64,000 nucleotides of DNA from Streptoverticillium olivoreticuli subsp. olivoreticuli (GTDB lineage: Bacteria; Actinomycetota; Actinomycetes; Streptomycetales; Streptomycetaceae), in NCBI RefSeq assembly GCF_003391135.1, contig NZ_CP031455.1, forward strand, positions 3,689,001-3,753,000. Direction: 5' to 3'. The translations under genes and the position numbers were made by a program. This document shows, one piece after another, positions 43,320 through 52,015 of this stretch (within the stretch, counting starts at the first letter, position 1; each line of letters opens with the position of its first letter). Below the pieces are notes generated by a model, which saw only the letters and a program-made list of their open reading frames with translations, was not told the origin of the DNA and did not search any database.

Positions 43320-43919
43320 ATGGCAACCATGGTCGAGACACCGCGGATGCCGAGCGAGCCTTCGGACTCCCCAGCCTTTGAGGAATTGTGCCGGGAGTTG
43401 GAGAAGGTCGATGCCACCATGTCGGACGGCTATCGCACGGAAATCATCGGGGGATCGATCGTCGTGTCACCTTGGTCCAAGGGCTCATACCTGCGCGTCA
43501 TGAGGAGCTTCGTGCGCCAGCTCAGCCCTCATGTCCCCGAAGGACACGCGATCAGCGAGGCTCCCTGCCTCTTCACATTCCCGCAGTTCAGCAGCAGCTA
43601 CGGCCCTGACATTCACGTCTCGGACGAGGTTCTGACCAATATCGACACCATCCATCTGCCCGGGGAAGCGCTCTCCCTCGTCGGCGAGCTCACCTCCACC
43701 TCGACTGCCCGCTTCGACCGTGCCGACAAGGTCGACGTCCACGGCAAGGCCGGCGTACCTGTCTATGTCCTGATCGACATGCTGAAGAGGGCCGTCACTG
43801 TGTACTCATCCCCGTCGGACCACGGCTACACCGCCCATGCACAGATCGAGTTCGGCGGCACGATCAACATCCCCGCACCCTTCGACTGCAAGCTCATCAC
43901 CGCCGACTGGCAGGTCTGA
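43320..43919 (+). CDS. Uma2-family (DUF820) nuclease-fold protein
   Basis: A 199-residue protein of the Uma2/DUF820 group, a restriction-endonuclease-like fold common in actinomycetes and cyanobacteria. PD-(D/E)XK-like residues: Asp in GPDIHVSD (about 97) and Glu in LVGELTSTST (about 121), with a later Asp/Lys pair. The biological role of the group is unclear. GAGGAG lies seven bases upstream of ATG 43320. Convergent with the M14 peptidase gene. Confidence 0.85.
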   Translation: MATMVETPRMPSEPSDSPAFEELCRELEKVDATMSDGYRTEIIGGSIVVSPWSKGSYLRVMRSFVRQLSPHVPEGHAISEAPCLFTFPQFSSSYGPDIHVSDEVLTNIDTIHLPGEALSLVGELTSTSTARFDRADKVDVHGKAGVPVYVLIDMLKRAVTVYSSPSDHGYTAHAQIEFGGTINIPAPFDCKLITADWQV

Positions 43920-43970
43920 TCCCACCCGAAGCCCGGGCCCCACCGCCGCGGGACCCGGACCCGGAAAGTC

Positions 43971-45338
43971 TCAGTCGGCCGACCGGTACGGCGCCGCCGC
44001 GTGCTGCGCCGCGTACATCAGGGCGGGCTTGATCTTCGGCCAGAAGTAGCCGTCCTGGCAGGAGTACGAGGGGGTGAACCCGTCGCAGCCGCGCCCGTCG
44101 CTGTCCCCGATCTCGATGGTGAAGCTGGCCAGCCCGAGCTTGTCGTACGTCCAGTCGTCGGTGCCGCCGGAGGCGTCGTAGAGGATCTCGCCCGCCTGCC
44201 CGGACTGGTAGCCGGTGATCGAGCCCATGCGGCCGGCCAGGGCGCGCAGCGCGGCGTCGTTGCCGCTGTGCACGCGGTGGTCGGACTCCCAGGGGAAGAG
44301 CACCATGCTGGCGTCGCTGTGGAGGCTGATCATCATGCCGCGGGCGTCGGCGGGCGCGGGGTCGCTGTCGCCGGTGCCGGTGCGGACGGCCGGGTAGAGC
44401 TGCCGGAAGAGGCCCTCCAGCGCGGAGTTCTCCGGCTCGGAGTCGGCGGCGGGGCCGAGGTAGACCTCGCTGCAGGGCTGGGCGGAGGTGCCGAGGCCGC
44501 CCCAGTGGGAGCCCGCGTTGCGGTTGAGGTCGACGCCGATCTGACCGGTCCAACTGCAGGACGCGCCATGGGAGTCGTCGGCGTTCTTGCGCTGCCATAC
44601 GGGGTTGTCGCCGCCGCTCGCGACGATGTCGACGCCGTCGGGGTTGGCCATCGGCACGACCCACATCTCGGTGGTGTCCATGAGCTTGGTGACGTCCGGG
44701 TCCTTGCCGTACTGCCCCGTCAGCTCGTCGGTCCAGCGCCAGGACATCTCACCGGTGGTGAGCTCGCGCGCGTGGATCTGGCTCATCAGGAAGAAGCGGG
44801 GCTTGGCCGGGTTCGGGTTGAGCGAGCAGTCGCCCGGCTTCATCTTGGTGACGCAGACGGCCTTGAGGTCGTGGCCGCCCGAACCGGTCTGCTTCAGCCA
44901 GGACTTGCCGTAGGTGACGACCGTGGCCAGGTCCGGGTGCTGGGCGGCGAGCTGGTCCAGGTGCGCGTACTGGGCGCCGACGGTGTGATAGCCGCCGTCG
45001 TAGGTGTCGCCCGCGTCGTCCGTCACCGACTTCCTGGGGACCGGTCTCGGCATCGTGCGGACGACGGTGGAGGAGAAGCCGAGGCGGCGCAGCCCGTCGC
45101 CGGTCGCCGGGTCGCCGAGGACGAAGAGGTGGTCGCCCTGACGGCGCTCCAGGAGGTCGTACCCGGCGCCGATCAGGGTCTGCGCGTCCTGCTTGTGGTG
45201 CGTGGGGACCTCGTAGAGGACCGCTGTGTCACGGCTCTGCGAGGCACCGGCGAGGGCCGTCGTGGCCTGCGGGAGCATGGCCGCCGCGGCCATGGCCGTC
45301 ACTCCGACCGCCAGCCCTGCCAGGCGTTTTCGGGACAT
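43971..45338 (-). CDS. Secreted M14 zinc carboxypeptidase
   Basis: A 455-residue secreted carboxypeptidase, carboxypeptidase T-like. Signal peptide at residues 1-31 (KRLAGLAVGVTAMAAAAMLP), a propeptide to about residue 100, and a catalytic domain with zinc ligands H and E in SQIHARELT and His in ISLHSDAS, substrate-binding VDLNRNAGSHWGG, and catalytic Glu in FTIEIGD. Several cysteines (CSWTG, GCDGF, SCQDG) likely form disulfides. ATG 45338 has GGAAAGG eight bases upstream. Confidence 0.93.
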   Translation of the reverse strand: MSRKRLAGLAVGVTAMAAAAMLPQATTALAGASQSRDTAVLYEVPTHHKQDAQTLIGAGYDLLERRQGDHLFVLGDPATGDGLRRLGFSSTVVRTMPRPVPRKSVTDDAGDTYDGGYHTVGAQYAHLDQLAAQHPDLATVVTYGKSWLKQTGSGGHDLKAVCVTKMKPGDCSLNPNPAKPRFFLMSQIHARELTTGEMSWRWTDELTGQYGKDPDVTKLMDTTEMWVVPMANPDGVDIVASGGDNPVWQRKNADDSHGASCSWTGQIGVDLNRNAGSHWGGLGTSAQPCSEVYLGPAADSEPENSALEGLFRQLYPAVRTGTGDSDPAPADARGMMISLHSDASMVLFPWESDHRVHSGNDAALRALAGRMGSITGYQSGQAGEILYDASGGTDDWTYDKLGLASFTIEIGDSDGRGCDGFTPSYSCQDGYFWPKIKPALMYAAQHAAAPYRSAD

Positions 45339-45532
45339 GAGGTGGGCCTTTCCGTGTGGGGACGGAACGGGACCGCTGCCGATGCGGAGGCCGACAGGCG
45401 GCCGCAGGCGCATAATGCCGTGTTCATGTCACATCCGGAAGGGCGGCGCCGGCTTTTCCGGAACCGGCCGGAAAGCCGAAGGCCCCGGCCCCCGCCGAAG
45501 CGGGAACCGGGGCCTTCGTACGGCGAGAGGCG

Positions 45533-46915
45533 TCAGCAGCCCAGCAGACGCGAGCCCAGGTAGCTCTCGATCTGGTCGAGGGAGACGCGCTCCTGCTTCA
45601 TCGTGTCGCGCTCGCGCACGGTCACGGCGTTGTCGTCGAGCGTGTCGAAGTCGACGGTGACGCAGAACGGCGTGCCGATCTCGTCCTGGCGGCGGTAGCG
45701 GCGGCCGATCGCGCCCGCGTCGTCGAACTCGATGTTCCAGTGCTTGCGCAGGTCCGCCGCGAGGCCCTTGGCCTTCGGGGAGAGCTGCGGGTTGCGGGAG
45801 AGCGGCAGGACCGCGACCTTGACCGGCGCGAGGCGCGGGTCGAGGCGCATCACGACGCGCTTCTCCATGACGCCCTTGGCGTTCGGGGCCTCGTCCTCGT
45901 TGTACGCGTCGAGCATGAAGGCGAGCATGGCGCGGTTGAGGCCGGCCGCCGGCTCGATGACGTACGGGAAGTAGCGCTCACCGGCCTCCTGGTCGAAGTA
46001 CGACAGGTCCTGGCCGGAGCCCGCGGAGTGCGCCTTGAGGTCGAAGTCGGTGCGGTTGGCCACACCCTCCAGCTCGGAGAACTCGGAGCCGCCGAAGTTG
46101 AAGCGGTACTCGATGTCGACGGTGCGCTTGGAGTAGTGGGAGAGCTTCTCGGCGGCGTGCTCGTACCACCGCATGTTCTCCGTGCGCATGCCGAGGCCGG
46201 TGTACCAGTCCCAGCGCTGCTGCATCCAGTACTCGTGCCACTGCTCGTCCTCGCCCGGCTTGACGAAGAACTCCATCTCCATCTGCTCGAACTCGCGGGT
46301 GCGGAAGATGAAGTTGCCCGGCGTGATCTCGTTGCGGAAGGACTTGCCGGTCTGGGCGATGCCGAACGGGGGCTTCTTGCGCGAGGTCGTCTGCACCTGG
46401 GCGAAGTTGGTGAAGATGCCCTGGGCGGTCTCGGGCCGCAGGTAGGTCACCGAGCCGGTGTCCTGGGTCGGGCCGAGGTGGGTGGCGAGCAGGCCGGAGA
46501 ACTGCTTGGGCTCGGTGAACTGGCCCTTGTTGCCGCAGTTCGGGCAGTTGATGTCGGCGAGGCCGTTCGCGGGCAGCTTGCCGTGCTTGGCCTCGTACGC
46601 CTCCTCCAGGTGGTCCGCGCGGTAGCGCTTGTGGCAGGAGGTGCACTCGGTCAGCGGGTCGGAGAAGGTGGCGACGTGGCCGGACGCCTCCCAGACCTCA
46701 CGGGCGAGGATCACCGACGAGTCGAGACCGACCACGTCGTCGCGCGAGGTGACCATGGAGCGCCACCACTGACGCTTGATGTTCTCCTTGAGCTCCACAC
46801 CGAGGGGTCCGTAGTCCCAGGCGGCACGCTGTCCGCCGTAGATCTCACTGCACGGATAGACAAAGCCACGGCGCTTGCTCAGGCTGACGATGGTGTCGAT
46901 CTTGTCGGCGGCCAC
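45533..46915 (-). CDS. glyS: Glycyl-tRNA synthetase (dimeric type)
   Basis: A 460-residue class II aminoacyl-tRNA synthetase of the alpha-2 type. Motif 2 region GIAQTGKSFRNEITP and FIFRTREFEQMEMEFF, motif 3 near SAGLNRAM-like PAAGLNRAMLAFM, C-terminal anticodon-binding domain (PVKVAVLPLS). A zinc-binding insert has CTSCHKRYRA and INCPNCGNKG. GTG 46915 with GAAGAGAG seven bases upstream. Divergent from the zinc-uptake operon (176 bases), which is notable since the enzyme itself has cysteine pairs for zinc. Confidence 0.96.
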   Translation of the reverse strand: MAADKIDTIVSLSKRRGFVYPCSEIYGGQRAAWDYGPLGVELKENIKRQWWRSMVTSRDDVVGLDSSVILAREVWEASGHVATFSDPLTECTSCHKRYRADHLEEAYEAKHGKLPANGLADINCPNCGNKGQFTEPKQFSGLLATHLGPTQDTGSVTYLRPETAQGIFTNFAQVQTTSRKKPPFGIAQTGKSFRNEITPGNFIFRTREFEQMEMEFFVKPGEDEQWHEYWMQQRWDWYTGLGMRTENMRWYEHAAEKLSHYSKRTVDIEYRFNFGGSEFSELEGVANRTDFDLKAHSAGSGQDLSYFDQEAGERYFPYVIEPAAGLNRAMLAFMLDAYNEDEAPNAKGVMEKRVVMRLDPRLAPVKVAVLPLSRNPQLSPKAKGLAADLRKHWNIEFDDAGAIGRRYRRQDEIGTPFCVTVDFDTLDDNAVTVRERDTMKQERVSLDQIESYLGSRLLGC

Positions 46916-47054
46916 GGTGCTCTCTTCATTGCGACGACGAACAGCGAATGCTTCAGGTTACCGGCGGCGCCACCCCCCTAATCAAATCGGCTCTGGCCTT
47001 GGCTTGACCCGATCGGCCGGGGGACCCGGTTGCGCCCCCTTTGCGAACATGTTG

Positions 47055-47092
47055 TTGACAATCGTTTCCATTTTTGTTGAAAATGACTGTCA
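47055..47092 (+). promoter_or_regulatory. znuA promoter with two Zur boxes
   Basis: TTGACA (47055-47060) as -35 and TGAAAA/GAAAAT (47078-47084) as -10, 17-18 bases apart. Two 15-bp 7-1-7 inverted repeats resemble actinomycete Zur boxes: TGACAATCGTTTCCA (47056-47070) and TGAAAATGACTGTCA (47078-47092), spaced 22 bp, about two helical turns. Transcription would start at or next to the ATG at 47092, giving a leaderless mRNA. Confidence 0.8.
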
Positions 47093-48069
47093 TGAACGTA
47101 AGCCGCCTCCGCTCCCCCCGAATAACCACCGCCGCCGTCGCCACGGCCGCAGCCCTGGGGCTGCTCACGCTCTCCGCGTGCTCCTCCTCCGACGCGGCGG
47201 GCAAGGCGGCGGACGGCAGGCTCAAGGTGATCGCGTCGTTCTACCCCATGGAGTTCCTGGCCAAGGAGATCGGCGGCGACCACGTCAGCGTGACCAACCT
47301 GACGAAGCCCGGCGTCGAGCCGCACGACCTGGAGCTCAAGCCCAAGGAGACCGGCTCCCTCTCCGACGCGGGCGCGATCGTCTACCTCAAGGGCCTCCAG
47401 CCCGCCGTGGACGCGGCGATCAAGCAGTCCGGCAACAAGCACGTCGCCGACGCGGCCTCCCTCACCGCCCTGGAAGAACACGGCACCGAGGTCGACGGCC
47501 ACCACCACTCCACCGGCGACAACCACTCCCACTCGGAGGGCGAGGCCGGCAAGGACCCCCACATCTGGCTGGACCCGGTGAAGTACGCCGAGGTCGCCAA
47601 GGGGGTCAACAAGACCCTCGCCGAGGCCGACCCCGACCACGCGTCCGACTTCCAGAAGAACACGGACGCGCTGGTCAAGAAGCTGGACGGGCTGAACCAG
47701 AAGTTCACGGACGGGCTGAAGAACCGCGCCTCCGACACCTTCATCACCACCCACGCCGCCTTCGGCTACCTCGCCGAGCGCTACGGCCTCACCGAGGAGG
47801 CCATCAGCGGCGTGGACCCGGAGTCCGAGCCCAGCGCCGCCCGGATGAAGGACCTGCACCAGCTGGCCACGGACCACCACGTCAGCACGGTCTTCTTCGA
47901 GACGATCGCCAACCCGGCCACGGCCAGGACCCTGGCCAAGGACCTCGGCGTGAAGACGGACGTCCTCGATCCGCTCGAAGGGATCACCGACAAGTCCAAG
48001 GGCGACGACTACTTCGGCGTGATGGAGTCCAACCTCGCCGCCCTCCAGAAGGCACTCGGCACCAAGTGA
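47092..48069 (+). CDS. znuA: Zinc ABC transporter substrate-binding lipoprotein
   Basis: A 325-residue cluster A-I metal-binding protein. Signal peptide with lipobox LSAC (about residues 25-28). Metal ligands typical of ZnuA are His in GVEPHDLE, His in DPHIWLDPV, His in THAAFGYLA and a later Asp/Glu. A His-rich zinc loop lies at about 140-152 (HHHSTGDNHSHSE). ATG 47092 fits the leaderless promoter; an ATG at 47083 is possible. First gene of znuACB, followed by zur. Confidence 0.95.
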   Translation: MNVSRLRSPRITTAAVATAAALGLLTLSACSSSDAAGKAADGRLKVIASFYPMEFLAKEIGGDHVSVTNLTKPGVEPHDLELKPKETGSLSDAGAIVYLKGLQPAVDAAIKQSGNKHVADAASLTALEEHGTEVDGHHHSTGDNHSHSEGEAGKDPHIWLDPVKYAEVAKGVNKTLAEADPDHASDFQKNTDALVKKLDGLNQKFTDGLKNRASDTFITTHAAFGYLAERYGLTEEAISGVDPESEPSAARMKDLHQLATDHHVSTVFFETIANPATARTLAKDLGVKTDVLDPLEGITDKSKGDDYFGVMESNLAALQKALGTK

Positions 48070-48083
48070 TGGAGGCAGGCAGC

Positions 48084-48854
48084 ATGGACGGTCAGCCCGT
48101 CATATCCCTGCGCGGGGCGACGGCCACCCTGGGCTCGCGCCCGGTGCTGCGCGGCATCGACCTGACCGTACGGCGCGGCGAGGTCGTGGCGCTGCTCGGC
48201 GCCAACGGCTCCGGCAAGTCCACGGCCGTCCGCGCGATCGTCGGCCAGGTGCCGCTCACCGGCGGCGAGCTGGAGCTCTTCGGCACCCCGCGGCGCCGCT
48301 TCCGCGACTGGGCCCGGCTCGGCTACGTACCGCAGCGCACCACCGCCGCGGGCGGGGTGCCCGCCACCGTCGGCGAGGTCGTCTCCGCGGGCCGCCTGGC
48401 CCGCACCAAGCTCGGCATCATGCGCAAGGCGGACCGGGAGGCCGTCGTGCGCGCCCTGGAGCTCGTCGGCATGGCCGACCGCATCAAGGACTCCGTGGAC
48501 GCGCTCTCCGGCGGCCAGCACCAGCGCGTGCTGATCGCCCGCGCACTGGCCGTGGAGCCCGAGCTGCTGATCATGGACGAGCCGATGGCGGGCGTCGACC
48601 TGGCCAGCCAGGAGGTCCTCGCGACCGCCCTGCGCGCCCAGGTCGAGCGCGGCGCGACGGTCCTCCTCGTCCTGCACGAGCTCGGCCCGCTGGAGCCGCT
48701 CATCGACCGCGCGGTCGTGCTCCGCGACGGCTGTGTCGTCCACGACGGCCCGCCGCCGGAGGCCGTGGGCCAGCACGCGCTGCCCGGCCACGACCATGTA
48801 CACCCGCACGCCGGCCCGGCAGCGGAACCGATACGGACAGGGCTCCTGAGCTGA
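48084..48854 (+). CDS. znuC: Zinc ABC transporter ATP-binding protein
   Basis: A 256-residue ABC ATPase: Walker A GANGSGKST (about 38-46), Q-loop YVPQRT, signature LSGGQHQR (about 138-145), Walker B LLIMDEPM, H-loop VLHELG. A His-containing C-terminal tail (GHDHVHPHAG) may bind zinc. GGAGG lies eight bases before ATG 48084; ATG 48069 is a weaker alternative. Ends with a one-base overlap with znuB. Confidence 0.95.
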   Translation: MDGQPVISLRGATATLGSRPVLRGIDLTVRRGEVVALLGANGSGKSTAVRAIVGQVPLTGGELELFGTPRRRFRDWARLGYVPQRTTAAGGVPATVGEVVSAGRLARTKLGIMRKADREAVVRALELVGMADRIKDSVDALSGGQHQRVLIARALAVEPELLIMDEPMAGVDLASQEVLATALRAQVERGATVLLVLHELGPLEPLIDRAVVLRDGCVVHDGPPPEAVGQHALPGHDHVHPHAGPAAEPIRTGLLS

Positions 48855-49750
48855 TGGACATCCTCGACTTCGCCTTCATGCAGCGGGCCCTGCTCGCCGC
48901 CCTCGTGGTCGGCATCACCGCGCCCGCGATCGGCACCTTCCTCGTCCAGCGCCGTCAGGCGCTGATGGGCGACGGCATCGGCCACGTGGCCCTCACCGGC
49001 GTCGGCCTCGGCTTCCTGCTCAACACCAGCCCGGTGTGGATGGCCACCGCCGTCTGCGTGGTGGGCGCCGTGGTGATGGAGCTGATCCGCTCCTACGGCA
49101 AGGCGCGCGGCGACATCGCGCTCGCCATGCTCTTCTACGGCGGCATGGCCGGCGGCGTGATGCTGATGAGCCTGTCCTCCAGCGGCTCCAACGCCAACCT
49201 CACGACGTACCTCTTCGGCTCGATCACCACCGTCTCGCAGCAGGACATCGTCGCGATCTGCGTCCTGGCGGCGTTTGTGATCCTGGCCACCCTGGGCCTG
49301 CGCCGACAGCTTTTCGCCATCTGCCAGGACGAGGAGTTCGCCCGCGTCACGGGCCTCCCGGTGCGGCTGCTCAACCTCCTGATCGCGGTCACCGCCGCGG
49401 TGACCGTCACCGTCGCCATGCGCGTCGTCGGGCTGCTGCTCGTCAGCGCCCTGATGGTGATCCCCGTGGCCGCCTCGCAGCAGATCGCGCGCAGCTTCGC
49501 GATGACCTTCGCGCTGGCCATCGCCATCGGCGTGCTGGTGACCGTCTCCGGCACCACCCTGTCGTACTACGTGGACGTGCCGTCGGGCGCCTCCATCGTG
49601 CTGCTCGCCATCGGTGTCTTCGTCACCCTGACCGTCCTCGCGACCCCCCTGGCGAGGAAGCGCGCCCGGCAGGCCGCGGCGGCGGCCGAGGACGGCTGCA
49701 CGCTCACGGTGCCCGACGCCCGCCGCCCCGCCGACGACGTACGGGTCTGA
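48854..49750 (+). CDS. znuB: Zinc ABC transporter permease
   Basis: A 298-residue ABC-3 family permease with about eight hydrophobic segments. Recognisable stretches are RRQALMGDGIGHVALTGVG and MRVVGLLLVSALMVIPVAAS. Translation is coupled to znuC through TGATG. It ends the uptake operon; 144 bases separate it from zur, where transcription may continue. Confidence 0.95.
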   Translation: MDILDFAFMQRALLAALVVGITAPAIGTFLVQRRQALMGDGIGHVALTGVGLGFLLNTSPVWMATAVCVVGAVVMELIRSYGKARGDIALAMLFYGGMAGGVMLMSLSSSGSNANLTTYLFGSITTVSQQDIVAICVLAAFVILATLGLRRQLFAICQDEEFARVTGLPVRLLNLLIAVTAAVTVTVAMRVVGLLLVSALMVIPVAASQQIARSFAMTFALAIAIGVLVTVSGTTLSYYVDVPSGASIVLLAIGVFVTLTVLATPLARKRARQAAAAAEDGCTLTVPDARRPADDVRV

Positions 49751-49894
49751 CACGGGCGGGCCCCGCGGCACCGCCCTGGACCGCGTACAGGTCCGGGACG
49801 CGTCTCGGGGCTTACACACCCGGTGCCGCGGGCTGGCACAATTGGCCGTGCGACACGTGCGGATGGGTGTTCAGGCGAGCTTTTGGAGGCAACT

Positions 49895-50320
49895 GTGGCG
49901 ACCGCGGGTCCCCCGGTACGCGGCCGGTCCACCAAGCAGCGGGCAGCGGTCTCGGCCGCGCTCGACGAGGTGGACGAGTTCCGTAGCGCTCAAGAACTCC
50001 ACGACATGCTCAGACATCGCGGCGCGTCGGTGGGTCTGACCACCGTCTACCGCACGCTGCAGTCCCTCGCCGACGCCGGCGAGGTCGACGTGCTGCGCAC
50101 CAGCGAGGGCGAGTCGGTCTACCGCCGCTGCTCCAGCGGGCACCACCACCACCTGGTGTGCCGGGTCTGCGGCAAGGCGGTCGAGGTCGAGGGCCCCGCC
50201 GTGGAGAAGTGGGCGGACTCCATCGCCGCCGAGCACGGCTTCGTGGACGTCGCCCACACGGTGGAGATCTTCGGCACCTGCGGGGACTGCGCCGCGGCGG
50301 CGACCACCGAGCGCGCCTGA
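49895..50320 (+). CDS. zur: Zinc uptake regulator Zur (Fur family)
   Basis: A 141-residue Fur-family repressor. Winged helix with SVGLTTVYRTLQSLADAGEV (about 48-67), metal site residues in YRRCSSGHHHHLVC and two CxxC pairs (CRVCG near 90; CGDC near 131) for structural zinc. It should repress znuACB through the boxes at 47056-47092. GGAGG five bases before GTG 49895 decides the start. A long hairpin follows. Confidence 0.95.
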   Translation: MATAGPPVRGRSTKQRAAVSAALDEVDEFRSAQELHDMLRHRGASVGLTTVYRTLQSLADAGEVDVLRTSEGESVYRRCSSGHHHHLVCRVCGKAVEVEGPAVEKWADSIAAEHGFVDVAHTVEIFGTCGDCAAAATTERA

Positions 50321-50324
50321 CGGC

Positions 50325-50374
50325 CATATGACTGTGCCCCGGACGTCGTCCGACGTCCGGGGCACAGTCATATG
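50325..50374. terminator. Bidirectional terminator between zur and uppS
   Basis: Perfect 22-bp inverted repeat (50325-50346 with 50353-50374, 6-base loop), with CATATGACTGTGCCCC at the outside. It lies four bases after the zur stop and five before the uppS stop, so it can serve both genes. Confidence 0.9.
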
Positions 50375-50379
50375 CGGGC

Positions 50380-51228
50380 CTATCCGCGCGGCACGTCTCC
50401 GGTGGGGGTCCCCTTGACGAGCTGGTCCTCGTTGGGGATCGCGCCGCCGAAGCGGCGGTCCCGCTGGGCGAATTCCAGGCACGCGCGCCACAGGTCGCGG
50501 CGGTCGAAGTCCGGCCAGAGCACGTCCTGGAAGACCATCTCGGCGTAAGCGCTCTGCCAGATCAGGTAGTTGGACGTGCGCTGCTCGCCGGACGGGCGTA
50601 CGAAGAGGTCGACGTCCGGCATGTCCGGGTAGTAGAGGTACTTCGCGAAGGTCTTCTCCGTGACCTTCGACGGGTCGAGCCGGCCCGCGGCGATGTCCCG
50701 CCCGATGGCCGCCGCCGCGTCGGCGATCTCCGCGCGGCCGCCGTAGTTGACGCAGAAGTACATCGTCATGGCGTCGTTGTCCTTGGTCTGCTCCTGGGCG
50801 ACCTGGAGCTCCTCGACCACCGACTTCCACAGCTTCGGCATCCGCCCGGTCCAGCGGACCCGGATGCCCAGCTCGTCCATCTCGTCACGGCGGCGGCGGA
50901 TGACGTCGCGGTTGAAGTTCATCAGGAAGCGGACCTCTTCGGGCGAGCGCTTCCAGTTCTCGGTCGAGAAGGCGTACAGGGAGAGGTTCTTGACGCCCAT
51001 CTCCAGGCAGCCCTTGAGGACGTCCATGACGACGCCCTCGCCGACCTTGTGCCCCTCGGTGCGCGGCAGCCCGCGCTCCTTCGCCCAGCGGCCGTTGCCG
51101 TCCATGACGATGGCCACGTGGTTGGGGACCAGCTCACCGGGGATCTTCGGCGGCCGCGCCCCGGACGGGTGCGGTTCAGGGGTGAGGTACTCGCGTCGGG
51201 AACGGCCCAGAATCCCGCGTCGTGCCAT
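50380..51228 (-). CDS. uppS: Isoprenyl transferase (undecaprenyl diphosphate synthase family)
   Basis: A 282-residue cis-prenyltransferase providing the lipid carrier for cell-wall synthesis. Signature motifs: AIVMDGNGRWA with catalytic Asp (about 43), GHKVG, LSLYAFSTENW, and the C-terminal DLFVRPSGEQRTSNYLIWQ (Arg pair and Ser). ATG 51228 has GAGGAG 11 bases upstream; GTG 51237 is too close to that site. 40 bases after recO, same strand. Confidence 0.96.
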   Translation of the reverse strand: MARRGILGRSRREYLTPEPHPSGARPPKIPGELVPNHVAIVMDGNGRWAKERGLPRTEGHKVGEGVVMDVLKGCLEMGVKNLSLYAFSTENWKRSPEEVRFLMNFNRDVIRRRRDEMDELGIRVRWTGRMPKLWKSVVEELQVAQEQTKDNDAMTMYFCVNYGGRAEIADAAAAIGRDIAAGRLDPSKVTEKTFAKYLYYPDMPDVDLFVRPSGEQRTSNYLIWQSAYAEMVFQDVLWPDFDRRDLWRACLEFAQRDRRFGGAIPNEDQLVKGTPTGDVPRG

Positions 51229-51254
51229 GCGTGCCACTTCTCCTCGATGCCAGG

Positions 51255-51280
51255 GTTACTTCTCTGCGTTACTTCTCTAC
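51255..51280. repeat. 13-bp tandem repeat at the recO stop
   Basis: GTTACTTCTCTGC (51255-51267) is followed directly by GTTACTTCTCTAC (51268-51280), one mismatch. The second copy encodes the recO stop and last codons; the first repeats them just beyond the gene. Confidence 0.85.
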
Positions 51281-52015
51281 GTAACGGAGGGAGCGGAGCC
51301 CCCGCTCCAGATGCCAGTGCAGATACGCCGCCACCAGACCGCTGCCCTCCCGGACGTGCCGCGCCTCGCACGCGTCCGCCGTCGCCCAGTCCCCGGTCAG
51401 CAGCGCGCCGAGGAGCCCGATCGACTCCGAGGAGGGTACGACGCTTCCGGGCACCCGGCATTCACCGCATACGACGCCGCCCGCGGCCACCGAGAAGAAT
51501 CGGTTCGGTCCGGGCATACCGCACTTGGCGCAGGCGTCGAAGCTGGGCGCGTAGCCGTTGACGGCGAGGGAGCGCAGCAGGAACGCGTCGAGGATGAGGT
51601 GCGGGGCGTGCTCGCCCGCGGCGAGCGTCCGCAGGCCGCCGACGAGCAGCAGGTACTGCTGCACAGCGGGCTCGCCCTCGTGGTCGGTGAACCGCTCGGC
51701 GGTCTCCAGCATGGCGGTGCCCGCGGTGTAGCGGGCGTAGTCGGTGACGATGCCGCCACCGTACGGAGCGATGGTCTCGCTCTGGGTGCACAGCGGCAGT
51801 CCACGGCCGACGAGCTCGCCGCCGCGCGCGAAGAACTGCACGTCCACGTGCGAGAAGGGCTCCAGCCGCGCCCCGAACTTCGACTTCGTCCGCCGCACGC
51901 CCCTGGCCACGGCCCGCACGCGCCCGTGCCCCCGGGTGAGCAGGGTGATGATCCGGTCCGCCTCACCGAGCTTCTGCGTCCTGAGGACGATGCCGTCGTC
52001 GCGGAAGAGACTCAT
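51269..52015 (-). CDS. recO: DNA repair protein RecO
   Basis: A 248-residue recombination mediator that loads RecA with RecR at gaps. N-terminal OB fold (DGIVLRTQKLGEADRII, LLTRGHGRVRAVARG), helical domain, and a zinc site CAKCG/CGEC (about 170-195). ATG 52015 has GAGGGGG seven bases upstream. The first 38 bases are repeated upstream (52079-52116), where they open a short overlapping frame. Confidence 0.95.
   Translation of the reverse strand: MSLFRDDGIVLRTQKLGEADRIITLLTRGHGRVRAVARGVRRTKSKFGARLEPFSHVDVQFFARGGELVGRGLPLCTQSETIAPYGGGIVTDYARYTAGTAMLETAERFTDHEGEPAVQQYLLLVGGLRTLAAGEHAPHLILDAFLLRSLAVNGYAPSFDACAKCGMPGPNRFFSVAAGGVVCGECRVPGSVVPSSESIGLLGALLTGDWATADACEARHVREGSGLVAAYLHWHLERGLRSLRYVEK

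Noticed and set aside
38387..45338. Antibiotic biosynthesis cluster
   Set aside because: Regulators and efflux pumps are present, but there is no synthase, NRPS/PKS, RiPP precursor or tailoring set.
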